64,000 nucleotides of DNA from Clostridium sp. CX1 (GCF_025398335.1 NZ_JAODOO010000002.1:124001-188000); one strand, 5' to 3'. Counted from the first letter of the stretch, positions 8,704 through 18,477 are shown. Made by a program: numbers and translations. Notes: generated by a model from the letters alone, not told the origin.

Positions 8704-9663
8704 ATGAGGATCAGATTAGGTTACGTAGCAATCGCTTTAAATCTTCCAAAGGTCACTTCATCCAGCTCAGTGACCTATACCAATTATAACAAATTAGGTT
8801 CTGATGAAAAAAGGTTAAATAAACTTAAGCAAGTAACGTTATCTAATTTAGATGATTTGTATAAAATTCTTAAATATAATGTAGAGAATAATATTCACTT
8901 CTATAGAATAACTTCTGCACTAGTACCCTTAGCTACCCATCCTGAAGTTGATAACTGGGATTATAGAAAGATTTTTAATGTAGACTTTAAAAGAATAGGT
9001 CAGTTAATAAAAGATGAGAAAATGAGGGTAGATACTCACCCAGATGAATTTAATGTTATAAATAGTATAAGGGAAGAAGTAGTAGAAAGTACAAGACGAA
9101 ATTTATGGTTTCACGCAAATCTATTTGAGGACATAGGTTATCCAAAGGGAAAAATGGTGCTACACATAGGTAGTAGCCAAGGTGGAAAGGAAAAGGCCAT
9201 AAATAGATTTATTAATAACTTTTCTCAGTTTCCTAAGGAAATAACCAGTAAATTGATATTAGAAAATGATGATAAGACCTTTACCACCAAAGAAGTTTTA
9301 CAGATATGTAAGGAGGTAAAAACCCCTATGGTTTTAGATGTTCACCATCATATCTGCAATAATAATGGCGAGGAATTAGAACCAATGCTTAAGGATATCT
9401 TCCATACTTGGATAGATCAAGCATTGCCTCCCAAAATTCACTTTTCCAGTCCAAGGGAAGGAAAAACTGACAGGAAACATTCTGATTTCATAAACCCACA
9501 GGATTTTGTAGAATTTATAGAAAGCTGTAGGCCTTTAAAAATTGATTTTGACGTAATGCTAGAATGTAAAAAGAAAGATATAGCCCTATATAAACTAGTT
9601 GATGATATAAAGGAATTAAGAAGTGGCTGGAATTGGATTGATGAAACTACTATAGAACTATAG
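8704..9663 (+). CDS. uvsE: UV damage endonuclease
   Basis: A 319-residue UvsE/UVDE enzyme that nicks DNA 5' of UV photoproducts and starts alternative excision repair. It shows the N-terminal RLGYVA and the TIM-barrel metal ligands spread over THPDEFNV, LHIGSS, LENDD, LDVHHH and the C-terminal HFSSPR. Length fits the family. The ATG follows GGGAAGGTGAG. It sits between two strong hairpin terminators, so it is an independent transcription unit. Confidence 0.92.
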   Translation: MRIRLGYVAIALNLPKVTSSSSVTYTNYNKLGSDEKRLNKLKQVTLSNLDDLYKILKYNVENNIHFYRITSALVPLATHPEVDNWDYRKIFNVDFKRIGQLIKDEKMRVDTHPDEFNVINSIREEVVESTRRNLWFHANLFEDIGYPKGKMVLHIGSSQGGKEKAINRFINNFSQFPKEITSKLILENDDKTFTTKEVLQICKEVKTPMVLDVHHHICNNNGEELEPMLKDIFHTWIDQALPPKIHFSSPREGKTDRKHSDFINPQDFVEFIESCRPLKIDFDVMLECKKKDIALYKLVDDIKELRSGWNWIDETTIEL

Positions 9664-9665
9664 AT

Positions 9666-9720
9666 TTTTATAAATATTTAACCCAGTATTCATATTGTAC
9701 TGGGTTAAATATTTATAAAA
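9666..9720. terminator. terminator after uvsE
   Basis: Perfect 23-bp arms (9666-9688 and 9698-9720) with a 9-nt loop, AT-rich at the base. It starts 3 bp after the uvsE stop. Confidence 0.85.
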
Positions 9721-9818
9721 CATACTGAGTTAAAGTGTATTTTATTGTAAAACTTTTAAAAATTAAGGAATACTACAAGAAAATTTAGCATAAAGATTAA
9801 CTTAAAGCAGTTAATATA

Positions 9819-9846
9819 TTGATATACTCCCATTACAAAGTATAAT
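9819..9846 (+). promoter_or_regulatory. promoter of HD-GYP gene
   Basis: TTGATA (9819-9824) and TATAAT (9841-9846) are 16 bp apart, 78 bp before the start codon. A TTCCAT/ATGGAA inverted repeat follows at about 9868-9886 in the leader. Confidence 0.65.
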
Positions 9847-9923
9847 ATAAATGGAAGAAGATATATTCCATGCATATAATGGAACACTTTTCCCAGAAGT
9901 ATATAAGTTGGAGGAAATAACTA

Positions 9924-11888
9924 ATGAAAAATAGCAAATCTATTGTTAGTATTTATAAGAAGCACATATCTATAATTATAACTCTAATTATTACTGTAAT
10001 TATATCAATTTTTACGCTTCTATTCATAAACCTACATAGTAATTATGAGAATATTAACCTAATTAACATACTAGGTAAACAGAGAATGCTAACACAAATT
10101 ATTGTAAAGGAGGTAAATCGAGTATATGAATTAAACTCAGCAGCAGAAAAATATAGAGATAACGAAAAAGAAATATCATCTATAAAAATTAAACTAGAAA
10201 AAACTCTTAATAATTTGGAAAAGTATAGGAATGAATATAGAGAGAGGTACGAAACAATAGGCCATGGATACGTCACTTTCAATGACAAAAGGATACGCTT
10301 TGAAAATGTGCTTCAGGATCTTCAGCCTACTCTATCAGAACATGAAAAAGTGTGGCCTCAGTTTGATAATGCAGTTAATATTGTTTTAAAAGAGAAAGGT
10401 AATACCAATTTACTATATGAAGGAGTAAAATATATAAATGAGAATAATGAAACTCTTTTAAAATACAGTAATGATATAACTAATATAGTTTCTAAATATA
10501 CCCATCACAGAAATTTAGTTAGACTTTACTTAACAATTTTACTATCCATTATTACACTTGTTTTCTTAAGTATATTTTTTAATAATGCATATAAAAATTT
10601 ATTTATACCTATAACTCAGCTGTATAAAGGTATGGAAGAGGTAGGAATAACAGATTTAGACATCTCTGCTGTAAAAATGAACAATGCGGAATTTGCCCCT
10701 GTTTTCTCTGAGGTAAAAAGAGTATTTAACAAGTTTAACAGCATTATTTTACTGATAGAAAACCTAGGTAGAAATATTCCTTTCAAAGATATTTTAAATT
10801 ATATTTTTGACTCTTTCATTGAATATATACCCTATACATATATAGGAATAGCACTTATAAAAGATGATGGAAAGTCCATACAAGCATCCTACGGTGTATC
10901 TGGCAAGAACCATGAAAATTTGCCTAAGAGATTACTTGGCTTTAAGACAAGCATTGAAAGAACAAGTCTAGGAAAAATTATAGAATACGGTAAAGAAAGA
11001 ATTATAAATGATCTAGAGATGTATGTAAGTAATAGTGAGGTTACAGAGTATAATCGTATTCTATTAGAAGAGGGAATAAGGTCATCTATAACACTACCAT
11101 TAAAAAATGATAAAGAGGTAGTAGGGATAATATTTTTTTCCAGCAATATAAAAAATGTTTATAAAAAAGAACATGTGAAATTTTTAAAGACATTAGCTAA
11201 TAGCATAATGCTTAGTTTAGAAGAGGATATAATTATTGACGATATGATTATTAGTTCAACATTGGCTCTTGCAACATTGACGGAAGAAAGAGATTCGGAT
11301 ACCGGAGATCATTTAAATAGAATGAAAAGTTATTCTCGTATAATTGCTCAACTACTATCTAAAGACAAAAAATATGCAGAAATTATAGGTATGCAGTATA
11401 TAGACAATATAGAAAGATTTAGTCCTCTTCATGATATTGGAAAGGTAGCAATTAAAGATGATATTCTTCTAAAACCATCAAAACTTACTGAGGATGAATT
11501 TGAAACAATGAAAACTCATACCATATATGGCGGAAAAGTTTTAAGGAGGGCAGAGGAAAACCTAAAAAAGAGTGGAAGAAACATTTTTAAAATAGGTATT
11601 GAAATTGCAGAAGGACATCATGAAAAATGGGATGGATCAGGATATCCCTATGGTAGAAGAGGAGAAGATATACCTCTCAGCGCTAGAATTGTAGCAATTG
11701 CAGATGTTTTTGATGCATTGACCAGTAATAGGCCTTATAAGAAAGCCTTCACTTTTGAAGAGTCTACTAAAATTATTTACGAAGGTTCTGGAAAGCATTT
11801 TGATCCATATATAATTAATGTGTTTCTTAATAATATTGACGTAATAAGATCTGAATATAATAAATATTTTGCCTTAACTAAACAATAA
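9924..11888 (+). CDS. membrane HD-GYP phosphodiesterase with GAF domain
   Basis: A 654-residue signalling protein. A membrane segment at about 14-36 is followed by a PilJ/NarX-like helical sensor beginning LINILGKQRMLTQ, and a second membrane segment lies near residue 200. A GAF-like domain occupies about 285-425. The HD-GYP domain at about 450-640 carries HDIGK near residue 503, HHEKWDGSGYP and ADVFDAL. HD-GYP proteins hydrolyse cyclic di-GMP; all metal-binding motifs look intact. The gene has its own promoter and a GGAGG site before the ATG. Input signal is unknown. Confidence 0.88.
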   Translation: MKNSKSIVSIYKKHISIIITLIITVIISIFTLLFINLHSNYENINLINILGKQRMLTQIIVKEVNRVYELNSAAEKYRDNEKEISSIKIKLEKTLNNLEKYRNEYRERYETIGHGYVTFNDKRIRFENVLQDLQPTLSEHEKVWPQFDNAVNIVLKEKGNTNLLYEGVKYINENNETLLKYSNDITNIVSKYTHHRNLVRLYLTILLSIITLVFLSIFFNNAYKNLFIPITQLYKGMEEVGITDLDISAVKMNNAEFAPVFSEVKRVFNKFNSIILLIENLGRNIPFKDILNYIFDSFIEYIPYTYIGIALIKDDGKSIQASYGVSGKNHENLPKRLLGFKTSIERTSLGKIIEYGKERIINDLEMYVSNSEVTEYNRILLEEGIRSSITLPLKNDKEVVGIIFFSSNIKNVYKKEHVKFLKTLANSIMLSLEEDIIIDDMIISSTLALATLTEERDSDTGDHLNRMKSYSRIIAQLLSKDKKYAEIIGMQYIDNIERFSPLHDIGKVAIKDDILLKPSKLTEDEFETMKTHTIYGGKVLRRAEENLKKSGRNIFKIGIEIAEGHHEKWDGSGYPYGRRGEDIPLSARIVAIADVFDALTSNRPYKKAFTFEESTKIIYEGSGKHFDPYIINVFLNNIDVIRSEYNKYFALTKQ

Positions 11889-12016
11889 TGCATAATTGAC
11901 GATCTTTTCTTAGAATATTTCTATTAAAAAAATATTAATAATAATATACACAAAAATATGTTATACTGTAATTGCAGTGATATCCTTGACTTTGAGAGAA
12001 AATGGAGATGATTTAT

Positions 12017-14293
12017 ATGCAGATGTGTTCTATTTGTAATAAAAATATTGCAACTATATATACAGCAAAAATGGAAAATGGAAAAACTGAGATGATACCT
12101 GTATGTATGGACTGCGCAAAAAAAATGGGAATTCCCATAGTAGATCAGTTGATGAAACAAGCAGGAATGACTCCAGAAGATATTGAAAATTTATCTGAAC
12201 AAATGAATAGTATGCTTCAAGATATAGATTTAAACGACACAGATAATAAGCCCTTTGCTAACTTCTTTAATGGTATATTCCCACCATCTAAAGACATGAA
12301 TAATAAAGATCCTAAAGCTTACAATAGAGAAGCCTCCTCAAAGGATGAAAAAGATCCCGGTGTAAAAACAAAAGGGGGCTTTTTTAAGAAAAAGAGAAAA
12401 AATCTAGATTTATATGGAATAAACTTAACGGAAAAGGCAAAATCAAATAAAGTGGATAAAGTTGTTGGAAGACATAGAGAAATTGATAGAGTAATTCAAA
12501 TTTTAAATAGAAGAACTAAGAATAATCCTATCTTAATTGGAGAGCCAGGTGTTGGAAAGACTGCAATTGCAGAAGGTTTAGCTGTAAGAATTGCTGATAA
12601 AGAAGTTCCAGCTAAATTATTTGATGCAGAAGTTTATCTTTTAGATCTAACCGCTATTGTAGCTGGCACTCAATTTAGAGGCCAATTCGAAGGCCGTATG
12701 AAAGCTATTATAGAAGAAGCTAAAGATAATGGAAATATTATTTTAGTAATTGATGAGGTTCATAATATAATTGGAGCAGGAGAAGCTCAAGGTGGTGCTA
12801 TGAACGCTGCTAATATACTAAAGCCTGCTCTTGCAAGAGGAGAAATACAGGTAATTGGTGCAACTACCTTAGAGGAGTATAGAAAGCATATAGAAAAAGA
12901 CTCAGCCCTTGAAAGAAGATTCCAGCCAGTTATTGTTGAAGAGCCAACTATAGATGAGTCTATAGAAATTTTAAAAGGTATTAAAAATTACTACGAAGAA
13001 TATCATCAAGTTAAAATATCTGATGAGGTTATAGAAACAGCTGTGAAATTATCAGCAAGATATATAACGGATAGATTTCTACCAGATAAAGCAATAGATG
13101 TCATTGACGAAGCTAGTTCAAGGGCAAATTTAAAAAACCAAGGATTAGTAGAGTTACGAGCATTAGAAGAAGAATTAAAAGAAGTTCAAGATAAAATTAT
13201 AGATGCTGCAAGTGATAATGACTATGAAAAAGCTGCTGAGTACAAGGTGAATGAATGCAGACTTGAGAGCAAAATCAAAGAAATTAAGGAGAACTGTTCA
13301 AATATTCGGTTAAGTATTGAAGATATTGCCTTTGTTATTGAATCTTGGACTAAAATTCCAGTTCAAAAAATCACAGAAGAAGAAGCTGAAAAATTATTGA
13401 ATTTAGAGGAAAGTCTTCATCAAAGAGTTATAGGTCAACATGAAGCTGTTGTAAGCATATCTAGGGCAATTAGACGTAATAGATTAGGATTTAGAAAAAA
13501 CAAAAAACCTTCATCCTTCATCTTTGTTGGTCCTACTGGTGTAGGAAAAACCGAACTTGCTAAGGCTCTAGCCACTGAGCTTTTCGGCAGTGAAGAAGCA
13601 CTGATTAGGCTAGATATGTCTGAGTATATGGAAAAGCATACAGTATCTAAATTGATAGGGGCTCCTCCAGGATATGTTGGATATGACCAGGGAGGTCAGC
13701 TGACTGAAAAAATAAGAAGAAAACCTTACTCTGTAATCTTATTAGATGAAATTGAGAAAGCCCATCCTGATGTATTTAATATGCTTCTTCAAATCCTTGA
13801 AGACGGAAGGCTAACAGATAGTCAGGGAAGAACTGTTCATTTTGATAATTCAGTAATAATTATGACCTCCAATGCTGGAACTAACTTTAAATCTAATGGA
13901 ATTGGGTTTACTCATAGTGATTATAATGCTTTAGAAAATCGTGTAAAAGAAGCATTAAAGGAGACCTTTAGACCGGAGTTTTTAAATAGAGTAGATGACA
14001 TTATTATATTTACAGAACTTTCAAAGGAAGAGCTTCACAAGATCATTGACTTAATGTTAAAAGAGGTAGCAAGTGAAGTAAAAGAAAAAAATATAACCTT
14101 AGATATATCTGAGAATGTGAAAGATTATATATTAAAGGTTGGATATAACGATAAATATGGAGCAAGACCTTTGAGAAGAGCTATTCAAAAGAATATAGAA
14201 GATGAAATTGCGGAACAATATTTACAGAAGAAATTTAAAGAAGGTTCTTATATAAAAGTTAAACTAGAAGATGATAAAATTGTTCTAGAATAA
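12017..14293 (+). CDS. clpE: ClpE-like AAA+ unfoldase with N-terminal zinc finger
   Basis: A 758-residue Clp/Hsp100 ATPase that unfolds proteins for ClpP. The N-terminus has a zinc finger (MCSICNK and CMDCAKK) instead of Clp_N repeats. The first AAA module has Walker A GEPGVGKT near 175, the middle UVR-like helix pair is near 395-430, and the second AAA module has GPTGVGKT near 505, followed by the ClpB-D2-small domain. This order is ClpE-like rather than ClpC. An ATG exists at 12002, but GGAGATGA at 12004-12011 is a ribosome binding site placed for the ATG at 12017, so that start is chosen. No clear CtsR site was found upstream. Confidence 0.85.
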   Translation: MQMCSICNKNIATIYTAKMENGKTEMIPVCMDCAKKMGIPIVDQLMKQAGMTPEDIENLSEQMNSMLQDIDLNDTDNKPFANFFNGIFPPSKDMNNKDPKAYNREASSKDEKDPGVKTKGGFFKKKRKNLDLYGINLTEKAKSNKVDKVVGRHREIDRVIQILNRRTKNNPILIGEPGVGKTAIAEGLAVRIADKEVPAKLFDAEVYLLDLTAIVAGTQFRGQFEGRMKAIIEEAKDNGNIILVIDEVHNIIGAGEAQGGAMNAANILKPALARGEIQVIGATTLEEYRKHIEKDSALERRFQPVIVEEPTIDESIEILKGIKNYYEEYHQVKISDEVIETAVKLSARYITDRFLPDKAIDVIDEASSRANLKNQGLVELRALEEELKEVQDKIIDAASDNDYEKAAEYKVNECRLESKIKEIKENCSNIRLSIEDIAFVIESWTKIPVQKITEEEAEKLLNLEESLHQRVIGQHEAVVSISRAIRRNRLGFRKNKKPSSFIFVGPTGVGKTELAKALATELFGSEEALIRLDMSEYMEKHTVSKLIGAPPGYVGYDQGGQLTEKIRRKPYSVILLDEIEKAHPDVFNMLLQILEDGRLTDSQGRTVHFDNSVIIMTSNAGTNFKSNGIGFTHSDYNALENRVKEALKETFRPEFLNRVDDIIIFTELSKEELHKIIDLMLKEVASEVKEKNITLDISENVKDYILKVGYNDKYGARPLRRAIQKNIEDEIAEQYLQKKFKEGSYIKVKLEDDKIVLE

Positions 14294-14298
14294 AAAGG

Positions 14299-14345
14299 CA
14301 AAACTCATACCTAGTTAAAGCAGCTATGTATGAGTTTTGTTTTTA
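14299..14345 (+). terminator. terminator after clpE-like gene
   Basis: CAAAACTCATAC and GTATGAGTTTTG pair and are followed by TTTTTAATT. Confidence 0.88.
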
Positions 14346-14385
14346 ATTAATTATTTATAATTCCTGTTAAAATGGTGGTGTAAAG

Positions 14386-14580
14386 ATGGAAAACAAAAAG
14401 GTTCCAATTTCAGATCCGTATATTCTTCTAAGTTGGATAAATATGAAACTAAGAGATGAATTCGATAGTTTTTCTACCCTGTGTGAAGACTATCAATTAA
14501 TTGAAGAGGAGATACTTAATATGCTTAAACTCATTGGGTACAAATATAATGAAAAGACTAATCAGTTTTTTTTAGAATAA
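14386..14580 (+). CDS. DUF4250 family small protein
   Basis: A 64-residue protein with the DUF4250 layout: DPYILLSWINMKLRDEF at the N-terminus and GYKYNEKTNQF at the C-terminus. The family is common in clostridia and has no known function. Start ATG follows GGTGGTGTAAAG. It is the first gene of a likely run with the acetyltransferase and phosphodiesterase downstream (26- and 12-bp gaps). Confidence 0.82.
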   Translation: MENKKVPISDPYILLSWINMKLRDEFDSFSTLCEDYQLIEEEILNMLKLIGYKYNEKTNQFFLE

Positions 14581-14606
14581 ATACAAGAACTATCGGGGGA
14601 TAAAAG

Positions 14607-15119
14607 ATGAGTGATTTAATAAAAACTAATCTAAAAGAATTCAATTTGAGGACTGCAGAAGAAAAGGACGTTCCTTTAATTCTAGAATTTATAAAAGAAC
14701 TAGCTAACTACGAAAACCTATTACATGAAGTTGTTGCAACGGAGGACATATTAAAAGAGTCTCTATTTCAGCAAAGAGCAGCAGAAGTTATTATAGGAGA
14801 ATATAGGGGAAAGCCAGTAAGCTTTGCATTATTCTTTCATAACTTCTCCACTTTTTTAGGACGCCCTGGAATATATCTTGAGGATTTATATGTTAAACCT
14901 GAATTTCGTGGCAAAGGCTTTGGTAAGATAATGCTTTCATTTTTAGCTAAGTTAGCACTGGAAAGAAACTGCGGAAGATTAGAGTGGTGGTGTCTCGACT
15001 GGAATATATCATCAATAGAATTTTATAAAGAAATGGGTGCTGGACCTATGGACGAATGGACTGTTTATAGAGTATGTGATGATGAACTGCATAGTTTAGC
15101 TAATAAATATGATAAGTAG
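14607..15119 (+). CDS. GNAT acetyltransferase, diamine/SSAT-like
   Basis: A 170-residue GNAT enzyme. The acetyl-CoA loop is EFRGKGFGKIM near residues 106-116, preceded by YLEDLYVKP and followed by WWCLDWN and FYKEMGA. This is the pattern of spermidine/thialysine N-acetyltransferases, which acetylate polyamines or lysine analogues. It is in tandem with the DUF4250 gene and a metallophosphoesterase. Exact substrate cannot be read from sequence. Confidence 0.85.
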   Translation: MSDLIKTNLKEFNLRTAEEKDVPLILEFIKELANYENLLHEVVATEDILKESLFQQRAAEVIIGEYRGKPVSFALFFHNFSTFLGRPGIYLEDLYVKPEFRGKGFGKIMLSFLAKLALERNCGRLEWWCLDWNISSIEFYKEMGAGPMDEWTVYRVCDDELHSLANKYDK

Positions 15120-15131
15120 AGGAGTTAAGAA

Positions 15132-15608
15132 ATGAATGAATTTAAGATAGGGGTCATATCAGATACTCATGGATTGTTAAGAACTAAAGTATTAGAGCTT
15201 TTTCAAAGTTCAAATCTAATTATTCATGCTGGAGATATAGGGTCTATTGATATTATAAACTCTCTGGAGAAAATAGCACCAGTAGTTGCTGTAAAAGGAA
15301 ACTGCGATAAAGACTCTAGCTTAAATAAATATCATAAAACTGAGGTTGTTGAACTAGGAGGTAAATTAATATATGTACTACATAATGCAAGGGAGTTAGA
15401 TTTAGATGTTAAAACTTCAGGTTTTCATATAGTTATTAGCGGACACTCACATAAACCTGAAAATTATTTTCTTAATGATATTTTATATTTAAATCCAGGA
15501 AGTGCAGGTCCTAGAAGATTCAATTTACCAATTAGTGCTGCTGCAATTTATATAGATGGCTCATCTGTAAGAGCAGAATTATTTGATATATTTGATATTG
15601 AGAAATAA
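15132..15608 (+). CDS. YfcE/MJ0936-type metallophosphoesterase
   Basis: A 158-residue small calcineurin-like phosphoesterase. The metal-binding motifs are all present: SDTHG near residue 11, GDIG, GNCD and GHSHKP near residue 112, then NPGSAGPRR. Family members hydrolyse phosphodiesters in vitro. It follows the acetyltransferase by 12 bp with GGAGTTAAG as ribosome binding site. Physiological substrate unknown. Confidence 0.9.
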   Translation: MNEFKIGVISDTHGLLRTKVLELFQSSNLIIHAGDIGSIDIINSLEKIAPVVAVKGNCDKDSSLNKYHKTEVVELGGKLIYVLHNARELDLDVKTSGFHIVISGHSHKPENYFLNDILYLNPGSAGPRRFNLPISAAAIYIDGSSVRAELFDIFDIEK

Positions 15609-15698
15609 ATAATCTCTAAAAATACTAAAGTAATTGCCTAGATATGCTTCAATTGTTAAGGCATCCAGGGATAATAGGAAGGAAAGTGTAGGTTTAAT

Positions 15699-16148
15699 AT
15701 GAATTTAGTTATAAAAAAGTTCGATGATTTAAATACAAAGGAATTATATGAAATAATTAGAGAAAGGATAAATGTTTTTGTTGTTGAGCAAAATTGTCCT
15801 TATGAAGAATGTGATAAGAAAGACTTAAAATCCTTTCACTTATTTTTAGAAGAAAAGGATACTATAGTGGCATATTTAAGAATAATACCTAAAGGAGTTT
15901 CCTATGACGAAGTTTCTATAGGTAGAGTATTAGTGTCTAAAGAGCACCGTAACAAAGGCTTAGCAAAATATTTGTTAAATGAAGCAATTAAATTTATTAA
16001 GAAAGAACTTAAAGAATCAGAAATTAGAATTTCAGCTCAAGAATATATTATGAAGTTTTACGAGGATTTAGGGTTTGTAAAAGTATCACAGATCTATTTG
16101 GAGGACAATATTCCCCACGTGGAAATGGTTTATGGAAAACAGTCATAA
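15699..16148 (+). CDS. ElaA-like GNAT acetyltransferase
   Basis: A 149-residue GNAT protein of the ElaA type: LYEIIRERINVFVVEQNCPY at the N-terminus, the acyl-CoA loop HRNKGLAKYLL and the C-terminal FYEDLGFVKVS. The ElaA signature VEQ.CPY.E.D is conserved. Substrate unknown. It has its own ribosome binding site (GGAAAG) and a terminator downstream. Confidence 0.87.
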   Translation: MNLVIKKFDDLNTKELYEIIRERINVFVVEQNCPYEECDKKDLKSFHLFLEEKDTIVAYLRIIPKGVSYDEVSIGRVLVSKEHRNKGLAKYLLNEAIKFIKKELKESEIRISAQEYIMKFYEDLGFVKVSQIYLEDNIPHVEMVYGKQS

Positions 16149-16184
16149 CAATTTATTTTAGGTTATGCCATTAATGGTAACATG

Positions 16185-16227
16185 GTAAGTCTATTCTGTT
16201 AATGAAGCTATAACAAAATAGACTTAC
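16185..16227. terminator. terminator between convergent genes
   Basis: GTAAGTCTATTCTGTTA pairs imperfectly with TAACAAAATAGACTTAC. It lies between the ElaA-like gene and the convergent zinc-ribbon gene. Confidence 0.7.
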
Positions 16228-16239
16228 TAGAAAGAAAAA

Positions 16240-16551
16240 CTATCCGAAAAACTCAGGCTCCTCTTTAAAGTCAGATCTAATTGCCTTTTGCAAAATCGTT
16301 ACACTGATTTTCTCTTTGTCTGTAAGTAATTGACAAGGGAAGGTCTCTCCACACTGTGCACACTCTAAAAATTCCTTTGAATCAGTTTGTTCTCTATTAT
16401 CGAATAGGAATGGAAGAGCCTCACCTTCTTCACTCCATTGTTCAGTAAGCTCTGTATTTATATTATAAGTATAAACATAAGTAGCCTGTCGTTTCATTTT
16501 AAAGTAATTCCCATTGCAGTTAGGACATGACAAGGATTTGGATGAATTCAA
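16240..16551 (-). CDS. hypothetical protein with two CxxC pairs
   Basis: A 103-residue protein not recognised as a named family. CPNCNGNYF at residues 9-17 and CAQCGETF near residue 65 form a probable zinc ribbon split by an acidic insert. Start ATG follows AAGGAAGTTG. Single gene; no function is proposed. Confidence 0.65.
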   Translation of the reverse strand: MNSSKSLSCPNCNGNYFKMKRQATYVYTYNINTELTEQWSEEGEALPFLFDNREQTDSKEFLECAQCGETFPCQLLTDKEKISVTILQKAIRSDFKEEPEFFG

Positions 16552-16824
16552 TTTACAACTTCCTTTCTATATGTTTTCTAATTACTAGTCTTTGTATTTT
16601 TTTTGTTTCTATGCCAAAAGGGTGTAATACTTTATTCAAAAAGCATAATAATATTATCTATAGCACCTGTTAAAGTTTTTATAATCAACTAGTTAAAATC
16701 TGTATTATATATGGAGAAATGCTCATATAAGTAAAGAAACAGCATCTTTTAAAGGGGATGGAGTTTACTTAAACATAGGTAGTAGTAATATTATTAAACT
16801 CTGAAATGGGTGGAGGAGGTATAT

Positions 16825-17358
16825 ATGAATTATGATTATAATGAATGGTGTGAAGCAAGAAAAAAGGGAATGCTAAAATACCTACTAGACTCTAAGCACA
16901 TTATGTTATCTTCAGTAATTATTACAATATTTATAATGGTTGAGTTTATAGCTAAAAAAAATCTATGTAAGACTAGAGAACTTATTTTTCATTTTATATT
17001 TTTATTTGCAATTTTCACATGTACTCAAGTAGTATCGCAAATTTATAAGTGGAAGTTTATGAAGTGTTTGTATGAAAGAACTATTAAAGCGAAAAGAGTA
17101 CTGCTAAATTATTTTAAAATAATGATTGGAATTTTAGATTTATGGCTGCCTGTTGGAGTGCTGAGCTCTTTATATTTTATTCATATTAAATTAGAAACAA
17201 TAAGACATATATTAACTTTCATCACTAGTGTATTTAGTATGTCAATTTTATGGATATTGCTAGGTGTAGTAATTGATATATTTTTTATTGTTAAGAATAG
17301 TAGTAATGAAGAAATTGTTAAAGAACACTTTATAATAATGATTAGCTGCAAATTGTGA
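16825..17358 (+). CDS. hypothetical four-helix membrane protein
   Basis: A 177-residue protein with four hydrophobic segments at about 25-45, 55-80, 100-125 and 135-160, and a basic cytoplasmic-like N-terminus. The reading frame also holds a GTG at 16810, but GGAGGAGGT at 16812-16820 fits the ATG at 16825, so that start is used. Family not recognised. The preceding 16552-16824 holds no gene or clear signal beyond AT-rich promoter-like sequence. Confidence 0.65.
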   Translation: MNYDYNEWCEARKKGMLKYLLDSKHIMLSSVIITIFIMVEFIAKKNLCKTRELIFHFIFLFAIFTCTQVVSQIYKWKFMKCLYERTIKAKRVLLNYFKIMIGILDLWLPVGVLSSLYFIHIKLETIRHILTFITSVFSMSILWILLGVVIDIFFIVKNSSNEEIVKEHFIIMISCKL

Positions 17359-17474
17359 TAACAAACCTCATTTGATATATATTATCATTTACAAAGTTAT
17401 AGTTTTATGCTACTATAATTATAGGCTGTCTGGCGCTAAATATTATCGCAGTATAATATTTTAGGAGGAATAAA

Positions 17475-18053
17475 ATGGCGAGACCAATGGGACCTAGATT
17501 TAAAGTAGCAAGACATCTAGGTGTAAATGTATTTAATCATCCAAAAGCTTTGAAAAGGGGAGTTAAACCTCACAAAAAGCTTTCTGAGTATGGGGAACAA
17601 CTATTAGAAAAGCAAAAATTGAAGGCTTATTATGGAGTCTTGGAGAAACAATTCAAAAGATATATATATGAAGCTTTAAAATCCAAAAAAAGTTCAGATG
17701 AGGTTTTAATTCAAAGCTTAGAAAGAAGATTAGATAATCTTGTATATAGACTAGGTTTTGCTTCTACTTTAAGACAAGCAAGACAAATGGTAGTTCATAA
17801 TCATGTTTTAGTAGATGGTGAAAAAGTAAACATACCTTCCTTTAGAGTAAGTATAGGGAGCACTATAAGTTTAAGAGAAAAATCAAGAAAAAATCAATTG
17901 TTTACAGATAATTTTACTATCATAGAAAATGTTTTAGGATATTTGGAAAAGGATAAAAACAGTTTTTCTGGAAAACTTGTTAGAATGCCTCAAAAGGATG
18001 AAATTCCTGTAGAAGTTAAGTTTTCTAAGATACTAGAATTTTATTCTAAATAA
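17475..18053 (+). CDS. rpsD: ribosomal protein S4, zinc-free paralogue
   Basis: A 192-residue S4 protein with an S4 RNA-binding domain at about 85-150 (RLDNLVYRLGFASTLRQARQ). The N-terminus MARPMGPRFKVAR lacks the four zinc-binding cysteines of the C+ form. It is a lone gene rather than part of the rpsM-rpsK-rpsD-rpoA cluster, so it is probably the second copy that many clostridia keep. Such copies may replace zinc-type S4 under zinc limitation. No Zur site was identified. AGGAGG precedes the ATG. Confidence 0.9.
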   Translation: MARPMGPRFKVARHLGVNVFNHPKALKRGVKPHKKLSEYGEQLLEKQKLKAYYGVLEKQFKRYIYEALKSKKSSDEVLIQSLERRLDNLVYRLGFASTLRQARQMVVHNHVLVDGEKVNIPSFRVSIGSTISLREKSRKNQLFTDNFTIIENVLGYLEKDKNSFSGKLVRMPQKDEIPVEVKFSKILEFYSK

Positions 18054-18066
18054 TTTGATTATAATA

Positions 18067-18092
18067 AGATGGCTTTCCGGCCATCTTTTTTC
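18067..18092 (+). terminator. terminator after rpsD
   Basis: AGATGGC and GCCATCT pair with a 6-nt loop followed by six T residues. Confidence 0.92.
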
Positions 18093-18105
18093 ATATATAA
18101 CCAGA

Positions 18106-18151
18106 TCTATTCATATATATATTCTTTATGTAAATAATATATATGAATAGA
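18106..18151. repeat. inverted repeat, AT-rich
   Basis: 15-bp arms TCTATTCATATATAT (18106-18120) and ATATATATGAATAGA (18137-18151) flank a 16-nt loop, upstream of the small gene at 18198. Possibly a second terminator or a leader structure. Confidence 0.5.
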
Positions 18152-18197
18152 TTAATTGCCTACATAAAGGATTCTAAGAAAGAGGAAGGAGTATATT

Positions 18198-18356
18198 ATG
18201 GAAAGAGAAAAAAAGTATAATGATAATAGTAAATTGGTAAATGGAGAGGATAACAAAACGGACGAAAGAGCTGCCGTTGATTTAGAAGGAGAGGATTTTT
18301 ACATATCAACTCCCATAGTAAGTAATTACTATTATAGGTATAGACCCCAAAGGTAG
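18198..18356 (+). CDS. small hypothetical protein, 52 residues
   Basis: An ATG preceded by GGAAGGAG opens a 52-codon frame. The product begins MEREKKYND, is highly charged and ends in the aromatic-basic tail YYYRYRPQR. The ribosome binding site and a following terminator support a real gene; the protein is not recognised. It lies between rpsD and a convergent amidase gene. Confidence 0.55.
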   Translation: MEREKKYNDNSKLVNGEDNKTDERAAVDLEGEDFYISTPIVSNYYYRYRPQR

Positions 18357-18407
18357 CCTGTAACAAATGCTGTAGCTTAATAAATAACCTCTATGAAATA
18401 AAAACAC

Positions 18408-18457
18408 TGCCCTAGATTTAATGAGGTCTAAAGGAACTCTTAAATCTAGGGCATTTT
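18408..18457. terminator. bidirectional terminator
   Basis: TGCCCTAGATTTA (18408-18420) and TAAATCTAGGGCA (18441-18453) are perfect 13-bp arms with A/T runs on both sides, between convergent genes. Confidence 0.88.
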
Positions 18458-18477
18458 AATAAGTATATAAGTCACCC

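Noticed and set aside
11986-12001. CtsR-type heat-shock operator upstream of the clpE-like gene
   Set aside because: TTGACTTTGAGAG resembles one half-site poorly and lacks the second heptamer.
11924-12160. Minus-strand frame of 78 codons across the clpE promoter
   Set aside because: It overlaps the zinc-finger-coding start of the unfoldase; the residue composition is that of an antisense frame.
17359-17474. S4-binding autoregulatory leader upstream of rpsD
   Set aside because: No pseudoknot-like pairing could be drawn with confidence.
18106-18151. Terminator for rpsD
   Set aside because: A clear GC-rich terminator already lies at 18067-18092; this repeat is AT-rich without a T run, so it is listed only as a repeat.
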